64,000 nt of DNA from Pseudalkalibacillus hwajinpoensis (GTDB lineage: Bacteria; Bacillota; Bacilli; Bacillales; Guptibacillaceae): the NCBI RefSeq assembly GCF_039851965.1, contig NZ_CP156674.1:3534001-3598000 (forward strand), read 5' to 3'. The notes beneath the pieces were generated by a model. That model was not told the DNA's origin and ran no database searches. It worked only from the letters and a program-made list of their open reading frames with translations. A program made the translations under genes and the position numbers. Shown piece after piece: positions 1 through 8,101 of the stretch (positions are counted from its first letter, which is position 1; each line of letters starts with the position of its first letter).

Positions 1-148
1 GGGATATATCCTGTACAATCACTTGACGACTCACTTTTGTTCGTTTAGATAAATCACTACCTGTCAAAGGCTTTTCGCTTTCTTTAAGCCATTTCAGAAT
101 AAGCATTCTCCTGTTTTCACCGAGTATTTTTTCTCCTTCTTGTCCCAT
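1..148 (-). CDS. niaR: NiaR-type NAD biosynthesis repressor (partial)
   Basis: Reading leftward from an ATG at 148, the frame stays open to the window edge (49 codons seen). It begins MGQEGEKILGENRR and continues into a winged-helix HTH with the recognition-helix segment LSKRTKVSRQVIVQDIS. A GAAAGGGG ribosome binding site lies just upstream. NiaR (YrxA) proteins have this N-terminal HTH_11 domain followed by a 3H ligand domain, and repress NAD biosynthesis genes in response to nicotinate. The place downstream of nifS and divergent from nadBCA is the B. subtilis arrangement. The C-terminal ligand domain is outside the window, so identity rests on the HTH and the context. Confidence 0.85.
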   Translation of the reverse strand, partial: MGQEGEKILGENRRMLILKWLKESEKPLTGSDLSKRTKVSRQVIVQDIS

Positions 149-187
149 CAAGAAAACCCCTTTCCATCAACCTCATGTGTATTCCTA

Positions 188-1312
188 TTATAGCTTTGTT
201 GAGGAACAGCGTGTAAGGATCTCGTGAAAAACGCTCACTGTTTTTTCAAGATTGTCCTGTGTTGTCTCTCTTCCAAAGCTAATTCGAATAAGCTCTCTCG
301 CTTCATCAAGGGTTCTTCCCATTGAAAGAAGCGTTTTGGAAGGCTTTTGCTGCCCGATCGAACAGGCAGAGCCAGTTGAAACTGCAATATTCCTCCGATT
401 AAGTTCAAGCATGACATACTGGCCCTCAAGGCCTTTAACACGAACTCCTAAAATATGAGGAAGCCCCTGATGTCCTTCGAATACAATATTCGGATGAGCG
501 AGTGCATTGGTGAGGTAATTTCGAAAGTTCATTAATCGTTTCCCTTCATCCTCCATTAGGGCAACCGCTTCTTCTGCGGCGGCGATAAACGCGCATATAC
601 CAGGAACGTTAACAGTTCCCGGACGGAAGCCTTTTTCGTGGATTGTGCCAGGAAGGCCCGAGACCCATGGAATAGGAGGCGAGATGTAACAAACGCCCAC
701 CCCTTTTGGACCATGAAGCTTGTGAGAGGATATGGATAGGGCATTGATCTTCATCTGGCGAACATCAATTGGGATTTTGCTAAAGCTCTGAACCATGTCA
801 GTATGAAAAAGGATATTTCGTTTGGAAAGCTCTTCACCAATTTCTTTAATCTGTTGAGTCGTTCCCGTTTCACTGTTCGCATGTGCAAGGGAAACTAAAA
901 TGGTATCTTCGCAAATAGCTTCTAACAGTTCTTCTATTCGAATGTGACCTTCAGCATCATATGAAAGGAAAGTAACGCGGTATCCCTCACGTTCTAGTTT
1001 TTCGAATGTGTGAAGAACAGAGGAGTGCTCTGCTTGAGCGGTGATAAGATGTCCTGTTTGATAGCGTTTAACAAGGCCTGTTAACGCAAGAACATTTGCT
1101 TCTGTTCCGCCGGAAGTGAAATAGATACCGGAAGGATCTCCATTAAGCATTTGAGCGATGGATGTACGAGCTGATTCAAGAAGTTGGGCTGCTCTCGTGC
1201 CGGCGTCATGAGAACTTTGGGTGTTAGCAAAATATTCTTTAGCAGCTTTGGTATAAGCAAGTAACGCATTATCAGACATTGGGGTAGATGCAGCATTGTC
1301 TAAATAGATCAT
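188..1312 (-). CDS. nifS: NifS-type cysteine desulfurase
   Basis: A 374-residue PLP-dependent class V aminotransferase-fold enzyme that takes sulfur from cysteine. The PLP lysine is about residue 198 in SSHKLHGPKG, and the sulfur-accepting cysteine about 317 in STGSACSIGQQ. Divergent nifS beside nadBCA is a conserved Bacillus layout. There, the product is thought to supply sulfur for the [4Fe-4S] cluster of quinolinate synthase NadA rather than to serve as the general desulfurase. A second paralogue, iscS, lies at 38692. The gene is co-directional with niaR, which starts 40 bp downstream of its stop, so the two probably share one transcript. Confidence 0.93.
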   Translation of the reverse strand: MIYLDNAASTPMSDNALLAYTKAAKEYFANTQSSHDAGTRAAQLLESARTSIAQMLNGDPSGIYFTSGGTEANVLALTGLVKRYQTGHLITAQAEHSSVLHTFEKLEREGYRVTFLSYDAEGHIRIEELLEAICEDTILVSLAHANSETGTTQQIKEIGEELSKRNILFHTDMVQSFSKIPIDVRQMKINALSISSHKLHGPKGVGVCYISPPIPWVSGLPGTIHEKGFRPGTVNVPGICAFIAAAEEAVALMEDEGKRLMNFRNYLTNALAHPNIVFEGHQGLPHILGVRVKGLEGQYVMLELNRRNIAVSTGSACSIGQQKPSKTLLSMGRTLDEARELIRISFGRETTQDNLEKTVSVFHEILTRCSSTKL

Positions 1313-1436
1313 TCATTTCTCCTCACAAATATTCAGTCTTGTCATTTATTTAATTATATGTAAATATAGATGTCAAGACACATGTTAACACATAGGAACC
1401 AATATCTTTATATTCGTCTGTGAGAGAAGGGGTTTC
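1313..1436. promoter_or_regulatory. Divergent nifS/nadB control region
   Basis: A 124-bp intergenic region serves both directions. On the plus strand TTAACA (1385-1390) and TATATT (1409-1414), 18 bp apart, form a plausible sigma-A promoter for nadB. On the minus strand TTGACA (1376-1371) is a candidate -35 for nifS. Between them TGTCAAGACA (1371-1380) holds TGTC/GACA half-sites and is followed by a further TGTTAACACA-like stretch. This is where a NiaR operator would be expected, since niaR is the adjacent regulator. The operator is inferred from position and symmetry, not from a matched consensus. Confidence 0.5.
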
Positions 1437-2960
1437 ATGACACAATTAACGACAGAAGTACTAGTCATTGGAAGTGGGATTGCCGGCTTGATGGCTGCTG
1501 ACCTTCTTTCTGCGAAAAAGAATGTGACAATTATCACAAAGTCAGCGCTAGGTCAAAGTAATTCTCGGCTGGCGCAGGGAGGGATTGCAGCCGTAACGAC
1601 AAAGGATGATAGCTGGACTAATCATTTTTTTGATACGATTCGTGCGGGTGCATTCCATAATGATGAAGAGCTAACAGAACTCCTAGTTAGAAGTGGACCT
1701 GAACAAATCCGACAGCTAATCAATTTTGGAGTGCAGTTTGATAAAGGGTCAGATGGCACCTATCTGAGATGTAAGGAAGGAGCACACAACACATCACGCA
1801 TTCTTCATTCAGGTGGTGACGCGACTGGTAAGGAAATAATCGAAACGCTGATCAATCGCGTAAAAATGAAATGCACCATATTAGAGCACCATTTTGCTGT
1901 GGATTTGCTAATGGATGAAGGGGTTTGTAACGGAGCGGTTGTACTAAATGGGGATAATGAGGCACTATCAATAACCGCTATTCATACGATTCTTGCAACA
2001 GGAGGGGCGGGGCAGCTTTATCCTGTCACCTCGAATGATCCATCAATCACGGGAGACGGGATCGCTATCGCTTACAGAGCAGGAGCCATTTTATCTGATC
2101 TAGAATTTATTCAATTTCATCCAACGATGTTTGCAGGAGATAGGAATCAGTCGTTTTTGATTTCCGAGGCAGTCAGGGGAGAAGGTGCAATACTAGTTAC
2201 TGCTAAGGGGGATCGGTTAATGAAGGGCAAGCACGAACAGATGGAGCTTGCCCCGAGAGATGTTGTCTCAAGAGCGATCTATCAGGAAAAATCCGATGTT
2301 TATCTCGATATCTCAATGATTAATCAGTTTGATCAGCGTTTCCCTACGATTGCGTCTTTATGCTATGAGCATGGTTTATCTCTTTCAGATGGGAAGCTTC
2401 CAGTAAAGCCAGGAGCTCATTTTTTGATGGGTGGTGTCATGACTGATCGACATGGCAGGACGTCCATAGATGGTCTACTTGCACTTGGAGAAGTGGCGAA
2501 TACGGGTGTTCACGGGGCAAACCGCCTTGCGAGTAATTCTCTTCTAGAAGGTGTTGTTTTTGCAAATGCAGCCGCACGGTGGATTCAAAACGATACAAGG
2601 AAACAAGTATGCAACCTTATAGCCCAAAGCCTTCAAGTTCCTGAAGACATGCCAGAAGTGAATTACATAAAGGAACTGATGAACAGGAAAGTTGGTATCA
2701 TCCGTAATGGGGCTGGTTTGAACACGGCCATTCAAAAACTTGAAGCTCCACTCATACAGGCACGTAAAAATGCAAGTAATAGTGAAGAAATCCTTCGCTA
2801 CAATATGCTTCAAGTCAGCTGGCTTATCGCTACTTCTGCTTATCTCCGGATCGAAAGTCGGGGCGGACATTTTCGGAAAGATTATCCTAATCTTAAACAG
2901 GAATTTAAGAAAAAACGTATAATCAGGAGGGTTTCACAGGATGATTGGGTTCAAACTTAA
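1437..2960 (+). CDS. nadB: L-aspartate oxidase
   Basis: A 507-residue flavoprotein that oxidises L-aspartate to iminoaspartate, the first step of de novo NAD synthesis. The N-terminal FAD-binding motif is GSGIAGL. The family signatures SRLAQGGIA, FHPTMF, HGANRLASNS and the C-terminal ESRGGHFRKDYP are all present. The ATG is preceded by GAGAGAAGGGG. Length is normal for the family. It is the first gene of nadB-nadC-nadA, and its last 20 bp overlap nadC, indicating translational coupling. Confidence 0.96.
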   Translation: MTQLTTEVLVIGSGIAGLMAADLLSAKKNVTIITKSALGQSNSRLAQGGIAAVTTKDDSWTNHFFDTIRAGAFHNDEELTELLVRSGPEQIRQLINFGVQFDKGSDGTYLRCKEGAHNTSRILHSGGDATGKEIIETLINRVKMKCTILEHHFAVDLLMDEGVCNGAVVLNGDNEALSITAIHTILATGGAGQLYPVTSNDPSITGDGIAIAYRAGAILSDLEFIQFHPTMFAGDRNQSFLISEAVRGEGAILVTAKGDRLMKGKHEQMELAPRDVVSRAIYQEKSDVYLDISMINQFDQRFPTIASLCYEHGLSLSDGKLPVKPGAHFLMGGVMTDRHGRTSIDGLLALGEVANTGVHGANRLASNSLLEGVVFANAAARWIQNDTRKQVCNLIAQSLQVPEDMPEVNYIKELMNRKVGIIRNGAGLNTAIQKLEAPLIQARKNASNSEEILRYNMLQVSWLIATSAYLRIESRGGHFRKDYPNLKQEFKKKRIIRRVSQDDWVQT

Positions 2961-3783
2961 GAAAGATCTCGAGCAGTTTTTTATTGAAGATATTGGATGC
3001 ACCGATTTATCCAGCGAGTTATTGTTTACAGGGGATACAAAGGCTGAAGCGGAAGTTCTTGTTAAAGAAGACGGGATCTTTTGTGGGAAAGACGTCATTG
3101 TAAAAGGGTTTTCTTTAATAGATGATCAGTTATCCGTCGAAGTTTACGTGGAAGATGGTGACCCTGTTCATTTAGGAGAAGTGATTGCTTCTGTAAAAGG
3201 GCGTGTTTCCTCCATTCTTACAGCAGAACGCGTGATTCTTAATATGATTCAGCGTATGAGCGGGATTTCAACGATGACGAAAAAGGCTGTAGAAACGTTA
3301 AATAGTAAACATACAAGGATTTGTGATACGCGCAAAACAACTCCAGGTCTTCGAATGTATGAAAAATATGCAGTCAGGTGCGGTGGTGGCTTTAATCATC
3401 GAATCACATTAGATGGAGGAGTAATGTTAAAAGACAATCACATTGCTCAATTTGGAAGCATTCAGAAAGCTGTTGCCCATGTGAGAGCCCGGCTTGGACA
3501 CATGACAAAGATAGAGGTGGAAACAGGGTCTGAAGCTGAAGTGTACGATGCAGTTAAAGCTAATGCAGACATTATTATGTTTGATAATTGCATACCGAAA
3601 GACGCAGCTGCTTATGCAACACTTGTACCGGATCACATTGTAACCGAGGTATCAGGGGGCATCACACTTGAGAATCTCGCCTTTTATCAACAGGCAGGCA
3701 TTGATTATATTTCACTCGGTTGTCTGACACACTCGGTTAATAGTCTTGATATAAGTCTTCGAATGAAGGGAGAAGTAGAATGA
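2941..3783 (+). CDS. nadC: Nicotinate-nucleotide pyrophosphorylase (carboxylating)
   Basis: A 280-residue quinolinate phosphoribosyltransferase that converts quinolinate and PRPP to nicotinate mononucleotide. Recognisable motifs are AERVILNMIQRMSGIST, the phosphate-binding TRKTTPGLR, MLKDNHI, and VSGGI followed by the C-terminal barrel strand YISLGCLTHSV. The ribosome binding site AGGAGGG lies inside the end of nadB, and the stop overlaps the nadA start by 4 bp (ATGA). The three nad genes therefore read as one tightly coupled operon. Confidence 0.96.
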   Translation: MIGFKLKKDLEQFFIEDIGCTDLSSELLFTGDTKAEAEVLVKEDGIFCGKDVIVKGFSLIDDQLSVEVYVEDGDPVHLGEVIASVKGRVSSILTAERVILNMIQRMSGISTMTKKAVETLNSKHTRICDTRKTTPGLRMYEKYAVRCGGGFNHRITLDGGVMLKDNHIAQFGSIQKAVAHVRARLGHMTKIEVETGSEAEVYDAVKANADIIMFDNCIPKDAAAYATLVPDHIVTEVSGGITLENLAFYQQAGIDYISLGCLTHSVNSLDISLRMKGEVE

Positions 3784-4883
3784 GCATTCTGGATACGTTA
3801 ACAGTCCCAAGTGGCCTTCCTGAACGATACAAGCAATTACCTATTGAGGAAATGAAAACGCAGATTTCAACCATTAAGAAAGTAATGGGTGACAGGTTAT
3901 ATCTTCCTGCCCATCATTATCAAAAAGACGAAGTGGTTCAGTTCGCTGATGATACAGGGGATTCACTCCAGTTAGCTCAGCTCGCGGCTCAAAATAAACA
4001 AGCAGAAACGATTGTATTCTGTGGTGTTCACTTTATGGCAGAAACAGCTGACATTCTGACTGAAGACAATCAAACTGTTATTCTTCCTGATATGCGAGCC
4101 GGTTGTTCTATGGCAGACATGGCAGATATTTATCAAACGGAGCGGGCTTGGAAACAGCTTAAAACTCTTTTTGGTAATACGATGCTGCCACTAACTTACG
4201 TAAACTCAACAGCAGCAATTAAATCTTTTGTTGGGAAGCATGGTGGGGCAACTGTTACCTCTTCAAATGCAATGGCAATGGTAGACTGGGCTTTCACGCA
4301 AAAAGAACGAATTCTCTTTTTACCGGATCAACATTTAGGCCGCAATACAGCTTATGAACTCGGCGTCTCCCTTGAAGCTATGGCAGTGTGGGATCCCATT
4401 AACGATACGCTTGAGTATGAAGGAAACTATGATGATGTAAAAGTGATTCTCTGGAAAGGGCATTGCTCCGTTCATGAGAAGTTCACATTGGAAAACATTT
4501 CAGATATACGTAGGAAGCATCCGGGCATCAACGTCATTGTTCACCCTGAGTGCAGTTATGAGGTCGTTGAGCAATCAGATTTTTCCGGTTCAACGAAAAT
4601 GATTATTGAAACGATTGAACAAGCTTCACAAGGATCGAAATGGGCAATTGGGACTGAAATGAACTTAGTAAATCGTATTATTCAGCAGCATCCTGATAAA
4701 GAAATCGTTTCTTTAAACCCCAATATGTGCCCTTGTCTTACAATGAACCGAATTGATCTTCCTCATTTATTATGGGCACTTGAAGAAGTGCTGGATGGAA
4801 GGAAAACCAATCAAATTAAAGTGGATCGTGACACTTCTTTGTATGCGATAAAAGCACTGGATCGAATGCTTGAACGGGCATGA
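3780..4883 (+). CDS. nadA: Quinolinate synthase
   Basis: A 367-residue [4Fe-4S] enzyme that condenses iminoaspartate with dihydroxyacetone phosphate to quinolinate. Cluster cysteines are visible in RAGCSMADM, HPECSYEV and NMCPCLTMNRID, the last near the C-terminus with the usual Cys-x-x-Cys-like arrangement. NadA is oxygen-sensitive and its cluster is the presumed client of the neighbouring NifS. It is the last gene of the operon and is followed directly by an intrinsic terminator. Confidence 0.96.
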   Translation: MSILDTLTVPSGLPERYKQLPIEEMKTQISTIKKVMGDRLYLPAHHYQKDEVVQFADDTGDSLQLAQLAAQNKQAETIVFCGVHFMAETADILTEDNQTVILPDMRAGCSMADMADIYQTERAWKQLKTLFGNTMLPLTYVNSTAAIKSFVGKHGGATVTSSNAMAMVDWAFTQKERILFLPDQHLGRNTAYELGVSLEAMAVWDPINDTLEYEGNYDDVKVILWKGHCSVHEKFTLENISDIRRKHPGINVIVHPECSYEVVEQSDFSGSTKMIIETIEQASQGSKWAIGTEMNLVNRIIQQHPDKEIVSLNPNMCPCLTMNRIDLPHLLWALEEVLDGRKTNQIKVDRDTSLYAIKALDRMLERA

Positions 4884-4889
4884 AAATGC

Positions 4890-4923
4890 AAAGAATCGGA
4901 CAGTTAGTCCGATTCTTTTTTCT
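4890..4923 (+). terminator. Intrinsic terminator after nadA
   Basis: The arms AAGAATCGGAC and GTCCGATTCTT are perfectly complementary around a 5-nt loop and are followed by a T run. It closes the nadBCA operon. Confidence 0.9.
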
Positions 4924-5020
4924 ATTCCAATCAATCTCTGTCACACATAGTAAAGGTCCCTCCTGCATATTAATGTGATGATATTAGCCTTTAAAAAAGG
5001 TAGCAATCTGCCTAGTCATG

Positions 5021-5028
5021 CATACAAT
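5021..5028 (+). promoter_or_regulatory. Candidate sigma-E -10 element for safA
   Basis: CATACAAT matches the sigma-E -10 consensus, and transcription would start around 5035. No strong sigma-E -35 is obvious about 14 bp upstream. safA is known to be under sigma-E control in B. subtilis. The site favours the TTG start at 5077 over an upstream ATG at 4975, which would lie before the transcription start. Confidence 0.45.
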
Positions 5029-5076
5029 GTACTGAATTTGAATGTACTGATATTGTACAGGAGGGAGTTTTTTAGC

Positions 5077-7128
5077 TTGAAAATACATGTCGTTCAACAA
5101 GGCGATACGTTATGGAAAATCGCCCAAAAATATGGCGTTAACTTTGAACAACTTAAGGCTGTTAATACGCAGCTTAAAAATCCGGATATGATTATGCCGG
5201 GTATGAAAGTGAAAATACCTTCAGGCGGAGTGCCAGTTAAGAAGAAGGAAATGCCGATTAAAGAAATGAAGAAAGAAATGAAGAAAGAAATGCCGATTAA
5301 AGAAATGAAGAAAGAAATGCCTAAGAAAAAAGAAGCGCCAATGAAGAAACCAAAAGAAAAGCCATCTATTAATATGCCTATTAACAATGAATTGAATATG
5401 GGATTAAATATGAACATGAACATGATGCCAGCTGAAGAAAAACCAAAGAAAGTAAAACCTAAAGAAACAAAGCCTGTAGAGAAAGCAAAACCAATTGAGA
5501 AGAAAGTGGAAGCAAAGAAATCAGAGAAGAAACCCGTAGAGAAGGCAAAAGGTAAAGCAGAGAACTTATTCTATCCGATGAATGATGAAGAAGTATTGAG
5601 CGAGTATGAATCGTCTTCGATAGAAATGCCACCACCACCAAATATGCCTATGAATCAAGGGTATACAGAGGTTGCAGGAGCTCAGAGTTATGCTAATAAA
5701 GCATACAATGAAGGTTATCCGGGCTCGGTAATGGGTGCGCATGATTACGGAAATGGTCCAAATCAGAATGTGGCCGGCGCGAGTGACTATGGTCAAAAAG
5801 GAAATAACGGAGGCTATCCGGGGTCAGTAATGGGGGCGTATGATTACGGAAATGGTCCGAATCAGAATGTGGCCGGCGCGAGTGACTATGGTCAAAAAGG
5901 AAATAACGGAGGCTATCCAGGTTCAGTAATGGGTGCGTATGATTACGGAAATGGTCCAAATCAGAATGTGGCTGGCGCGAGTGACTATGGTCAAAAAGGA
6001 AATAACGGAGGCTATCCGGGGTCAGTAATGGGGGCATATGATTACGGAAATGGTCCGAATCAGAATGTGGCCGGCGCGAGTGACTATGGTCAAAAAGGAA
6101 ATAACGGAGGCTATCCAGGTTCAGTAATGGGGGCGTATGATTACGGAAATGGTCCGAATCAGAGTGTGGCCGGCGCGAGTGACTATGGTCAAAAAGGAAA
6201 TAACGGAGGCTATCCAGGTTCAGTAATGGGTGCGTATGATTACGGAAATGGTCCAAATCAGAATGTGGCTGGCGCGAGTGACTATGGTCAAAAAGGAAAT
6301 AACGGAGGCTATCCGGGGTCAGTAATGGGGGCATATGATTACGGAAATGGTCCAAATCAGAATGTGGCCGGCGCGAGTGACTATGGTCAAAAAGGAAATA
6401 ACGGAGGCTATCCGGGGTCAGTAATGGGGACATATGATTACGGAAATGGTCCGAATCAGAATGTGGCCGGTGCTGAAATGAATGATTACGGTCAAAAAGG
6501 TGAGGAAAGCCCAGATGTAGCGGGTACCTATGCTAATAACAGTTATAATGCTATGCCAGGCTACCCTGGTTCAGTCGCAGGAGCACAATCTGGTTATCCA
6601 AATCAGAATGTAGCTGGAACCACTCAGGGTTATGGGAACACCGGCTATCCTGGATCTGTAGCAGGAGCTTCTTCTAATTCGATGAACATGGGGTATCCGG
6701 GCAATGTGGCGGGGGCTTCAATGAATGGCTATGGTAATCCAGGATATCCGGGGGTTGCCGGAATGCAATCTCCATATGCTAATAAAGGCAACGAAGAATA
6801 TCCGGAAGCTGTTATGGGAGCTTACGGAGGCTATCCTAATGATCAAGTAGGAGGAATGATGGACTATCCAAACCAGCAGGTAGGAGGAATGATGCTTCCT
6901 GGCTATCCAAACCAGCAAGTAGGAGGAATGATGCAGCCTGGTTATCCGAACCAGCCAATGGTTTCTCCGTATCAGCAGCATGATTGTGGATGTGGAGGAA
7001 ATAATCAGGTGTCCCCTTATCAGCAGCAAATGCCGAATTATGCGAATCCAGGATATGTGCAGGGGGCAAGCAAAGCTCCGATGATGGACTACATGGGAAT
7101 GGAAAGTAGCTATGCAGAATCACGATAG
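5077..7128 (+). CDS. safA: Spore coat morphogenetic protein SafA
   Basis: 683 residues from TTG 5077, which is preceded by CAGGAGGGAG at a good distance. The N-terminus is a LysM domain (about residues 2-49, motif QQGDTLWKIAQKYGV), which in SafA anchors the protein at the spore cortex/coat interface. Next come a Lys/Glu/Pro-rich stretch (about 50-180) and eight 33-residue repeats (about 214-467). After these is a Gly/Tyr/Asn/Pro-rich tail with further YPGSVAGA and YPNQQVGGMM repeats and one CGCGG cysteine cluster. B. subtilis SafA is much shorter (387 aa) and directs inner-coat assembly. Position between nadA and coxA supports orthology. The repeat expansion is discussed separately. Confidence 0.9.
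   Translation: MKIHVVQQGDTLWKIAQKYGVNFEQLKAVNTQLKNPDMIMPGMKVKIPSGGVPVKKKEMPIKEMKKEMKKEMPIKEMKKEMPKKKEAPMKKPKEKPSINMPINNELNMGLNMNMNMMPAEEKPKKVKPKETKPVEKAKPIEKKVEAKKSEKKPVEKAKGKAENLFYPMNDEEVLSEYESSSIEMPPPPNMPMNQGYTEVAGAQSYANKAYNEGYPGSVMGAHDYGNGPNQNVAGASDYGQKGNNGGYPGSVMGAYDYGNGPNQNVAGASDYGQKGNNGGYPGSVMGAYDYGNGPNQNVAGASDYGQKGNNGGYPGSVMGAYDYGNGPNQNVAGASDYGQKGNNGGYPGSVMGAYDYGNGPNQSVAGASDYGQKGNNGGYPGSVMGAYDYGNGPNQNVAGASDYGQKGNNGGYPGSVMGAYDYGNGPNQNVAGASDYGQKGNNGGYPGSVMGTYDYGNGPNQNVAGAEMNDYGQKGEESPDVAGTYANNSYNAMPGYPGSVAGAQSGYPNQNVAGTTQGYGNTGYPGSVAGASSNSMNMGYPGNVAGASMNGYGNPGYPGVAGMQSPYANKGNEEYPEAVMGAYGGYPNDQVGGMMDYPNQQVGGMMLPGYPNQQVGGMMQPGYPNQPMVSPYQQHDCGCGGNNQVSPYQQQMPNYANPGYVQGASKAPMMDYMGMESSYAESR
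5716..6477 (+). repeat. 99-bp in-frame tandem repeat inside safA
   Basis: Seven full units and one partial unit of 99 bp (33 codons) start at 5716, 5815, 5914, 6013, 6112, 6211, 6310 and 6409. Each encodes YPGSVMGAYDYGNGPNQNV followed by AGASDYGQKGNNGG, with rare changes: H at unit 1, NQS at unit 5, T at unit 8. Silent differences show a larger period. Units 3 and 6 match at every position compared, and units 4 and 7 differ at one base, so a block of about 297 bp seems to have been duplicated. Confidence 0.95.
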
Positions 7129-8023
7129 AGAGGATAGGGGCGGATTCCTGAAAGGAATACGTCCTTTCTTTCTTGGTATGAAGTGTATAAAGCCTATGGT
7201 CTGGTTGGTACAGTATCAAAATGGGACGAGGATAATCGTAAAAGGTTTCTTGAAAAAAGATGTAATCTGGAAACAAATCGAAACTTCGATGAACACGTCA
7301 GTTTCTTTTATTCAATTCATACCATTTTCTGATGGTGATTGGGTTAAGGAGAGTGACGGTGTTTACTTTGCATGCATGAAATTTGAGAGTGGAAGAGCTC
7401 TCAACTTTTCAAGGCGAGAAGAACGGCAGCTTGCGTTTGAAAAGATTGCGCATTTTCATCAGGAAACAGAGGGGTTTGATAGCAAATTCATTCCTCGTAT
7501 TTCTCTTAAGCATAAGTGGATGAACCGCTTTATCCGTTTTCAGCAGAGTATCCAGTCATCGTTATTTTGCTCCGAACATAATAAGCTTATCCAAAGATAT
7601 GTGGAAACAGGTAGAGAAGTTTTAGCTAAGATGAGCTTTCTTGATGAATTAGAAATATCAGCTTTTCACCATAAACGTATTGTTCATGGTGATCCAGCAC
7701 ATCATAATTTTATCTTTCATTGTAATAACTTGCGGTTAATAGATGGCGATCTTCTTACTTATGGCCCACATGAATATGACTTTTTACAGCTTATCATCCG
7801 CATGCTGCCCTATTGTGACTGGTCACTTGATGAATGGATGGCATTTGAAATCCCTCCTTTAAAACATTGTTTGACAAATCCTTCCCTGCGGCGTTTACTT
7901 GCTTATCCAGCCGATTTTTACAGGGAATGGTTGGTGGATCCAGACGGAAGAGAACTCCTTTTACGACAAACAGGACAACAAGATGAGCTTAGATCTAAAT
8001 TTATGTGGCGCATGCTTCAATAG
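7112..8023 (+). CDS. CotS/YutH-like spore coat kinase-fold protein
   Basis: 303 residues with an aminoglycoside-phosphotransferase-like (APH/kinase) fold. A catalytic-loop-like motif IVHGDPAHHNF lies near residue 192, followed by LIDGDL in the place of the metal-binding DFG/DxD segment. Several Bacillus spore coat proteins (CotS, YutH, CotI types) have this degenerate kinase fold. The start overlaps the end of safA by 17 bp, suggesting translational coupling and a shared sporulation role; in-frame ATG 7178 is an alternative start. The substrate is unknown and I cannot tell which subfamily it belongs to. Confidence 0.7.
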   Translation: MQNHDREDRGGFLKGIRPFFLGMKCIKPMVWLVQYQNGTRIIVKGFLKKDVIWKQIETSMNTSVSFIQFIPFSDGDWVKESDGVYFACMKFESGRALNFSRREERQLAFEKIAHFHQETEGFDSKFIPRISLKHKWMNRFIRFQQSIQSSLFCSEHNKLIQRYVETGREVLAKMSFLDELEISAFHHKRIVHGDPAHHNFIFHCNNLRLIDGDLLTYGPHEYDFLQLIIRMLPYCDWSLDEWMAFEIPPLKHCLTNPSLRRLLAYPADFYREWLVDPDGRELLLRQTGQQDELRSKFMWRMLQ

Positions 8024-8063
8024 GTTCCTTTGTTACCTGTATCTAACAGATTAAAACAGTTGG

Positions 8064-8092
8064 CCTCCTGACATTCTAAGGATGAAAGGAGG
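8064..8092 (+). promoter_or_regulatory. Hairpin covering the coxA ribosome binding site
   Basis: CCTCCT (8064-8069) is the exact complement of AGGAGG (8087-8092), which is the Shine-Dalgarno sequence for the ATG at 8102; 17 nt separate them. TTTT follows the second arm, so the element could also act as a weak terminator. A regulatory function is inferred only from the base pairing. Confidence 0.4.
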
Positions 8093-8101
8093 TTTTAAAA
8101 G

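Noticed and set aside
4975..5076. N-terminal extension of SafA from ATG 4975
   Set aside because: It has no ribosome binding site, starts upstream of the candidate sigma-E transcription start, and the LysM domain begins right after TTG 5077.
5693..6433. 246-codon open frame on the minus strand inside safA
   Set aside because: It is the shadow of the 99-bp repeat. The repeat length is divisible by three, so one open antisense unit makes all units open. It has no ribosome binding site and shows low-complexity His/Ser/Arg sequence.
5716..6477. Possible CRISPR or VNTR array
   Set aside because: Units are contiguous, without unique spacers, and keep one reading frame with mostly silent changes. 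It is a coding tandem repeat.
6836..7276. 146-codon minus-strand ORF over the safA 3-prime end
   Set aside because: It is antisense to safA and the kinase-fold gene and has only a chance hydrophobic/serine-rich composition.
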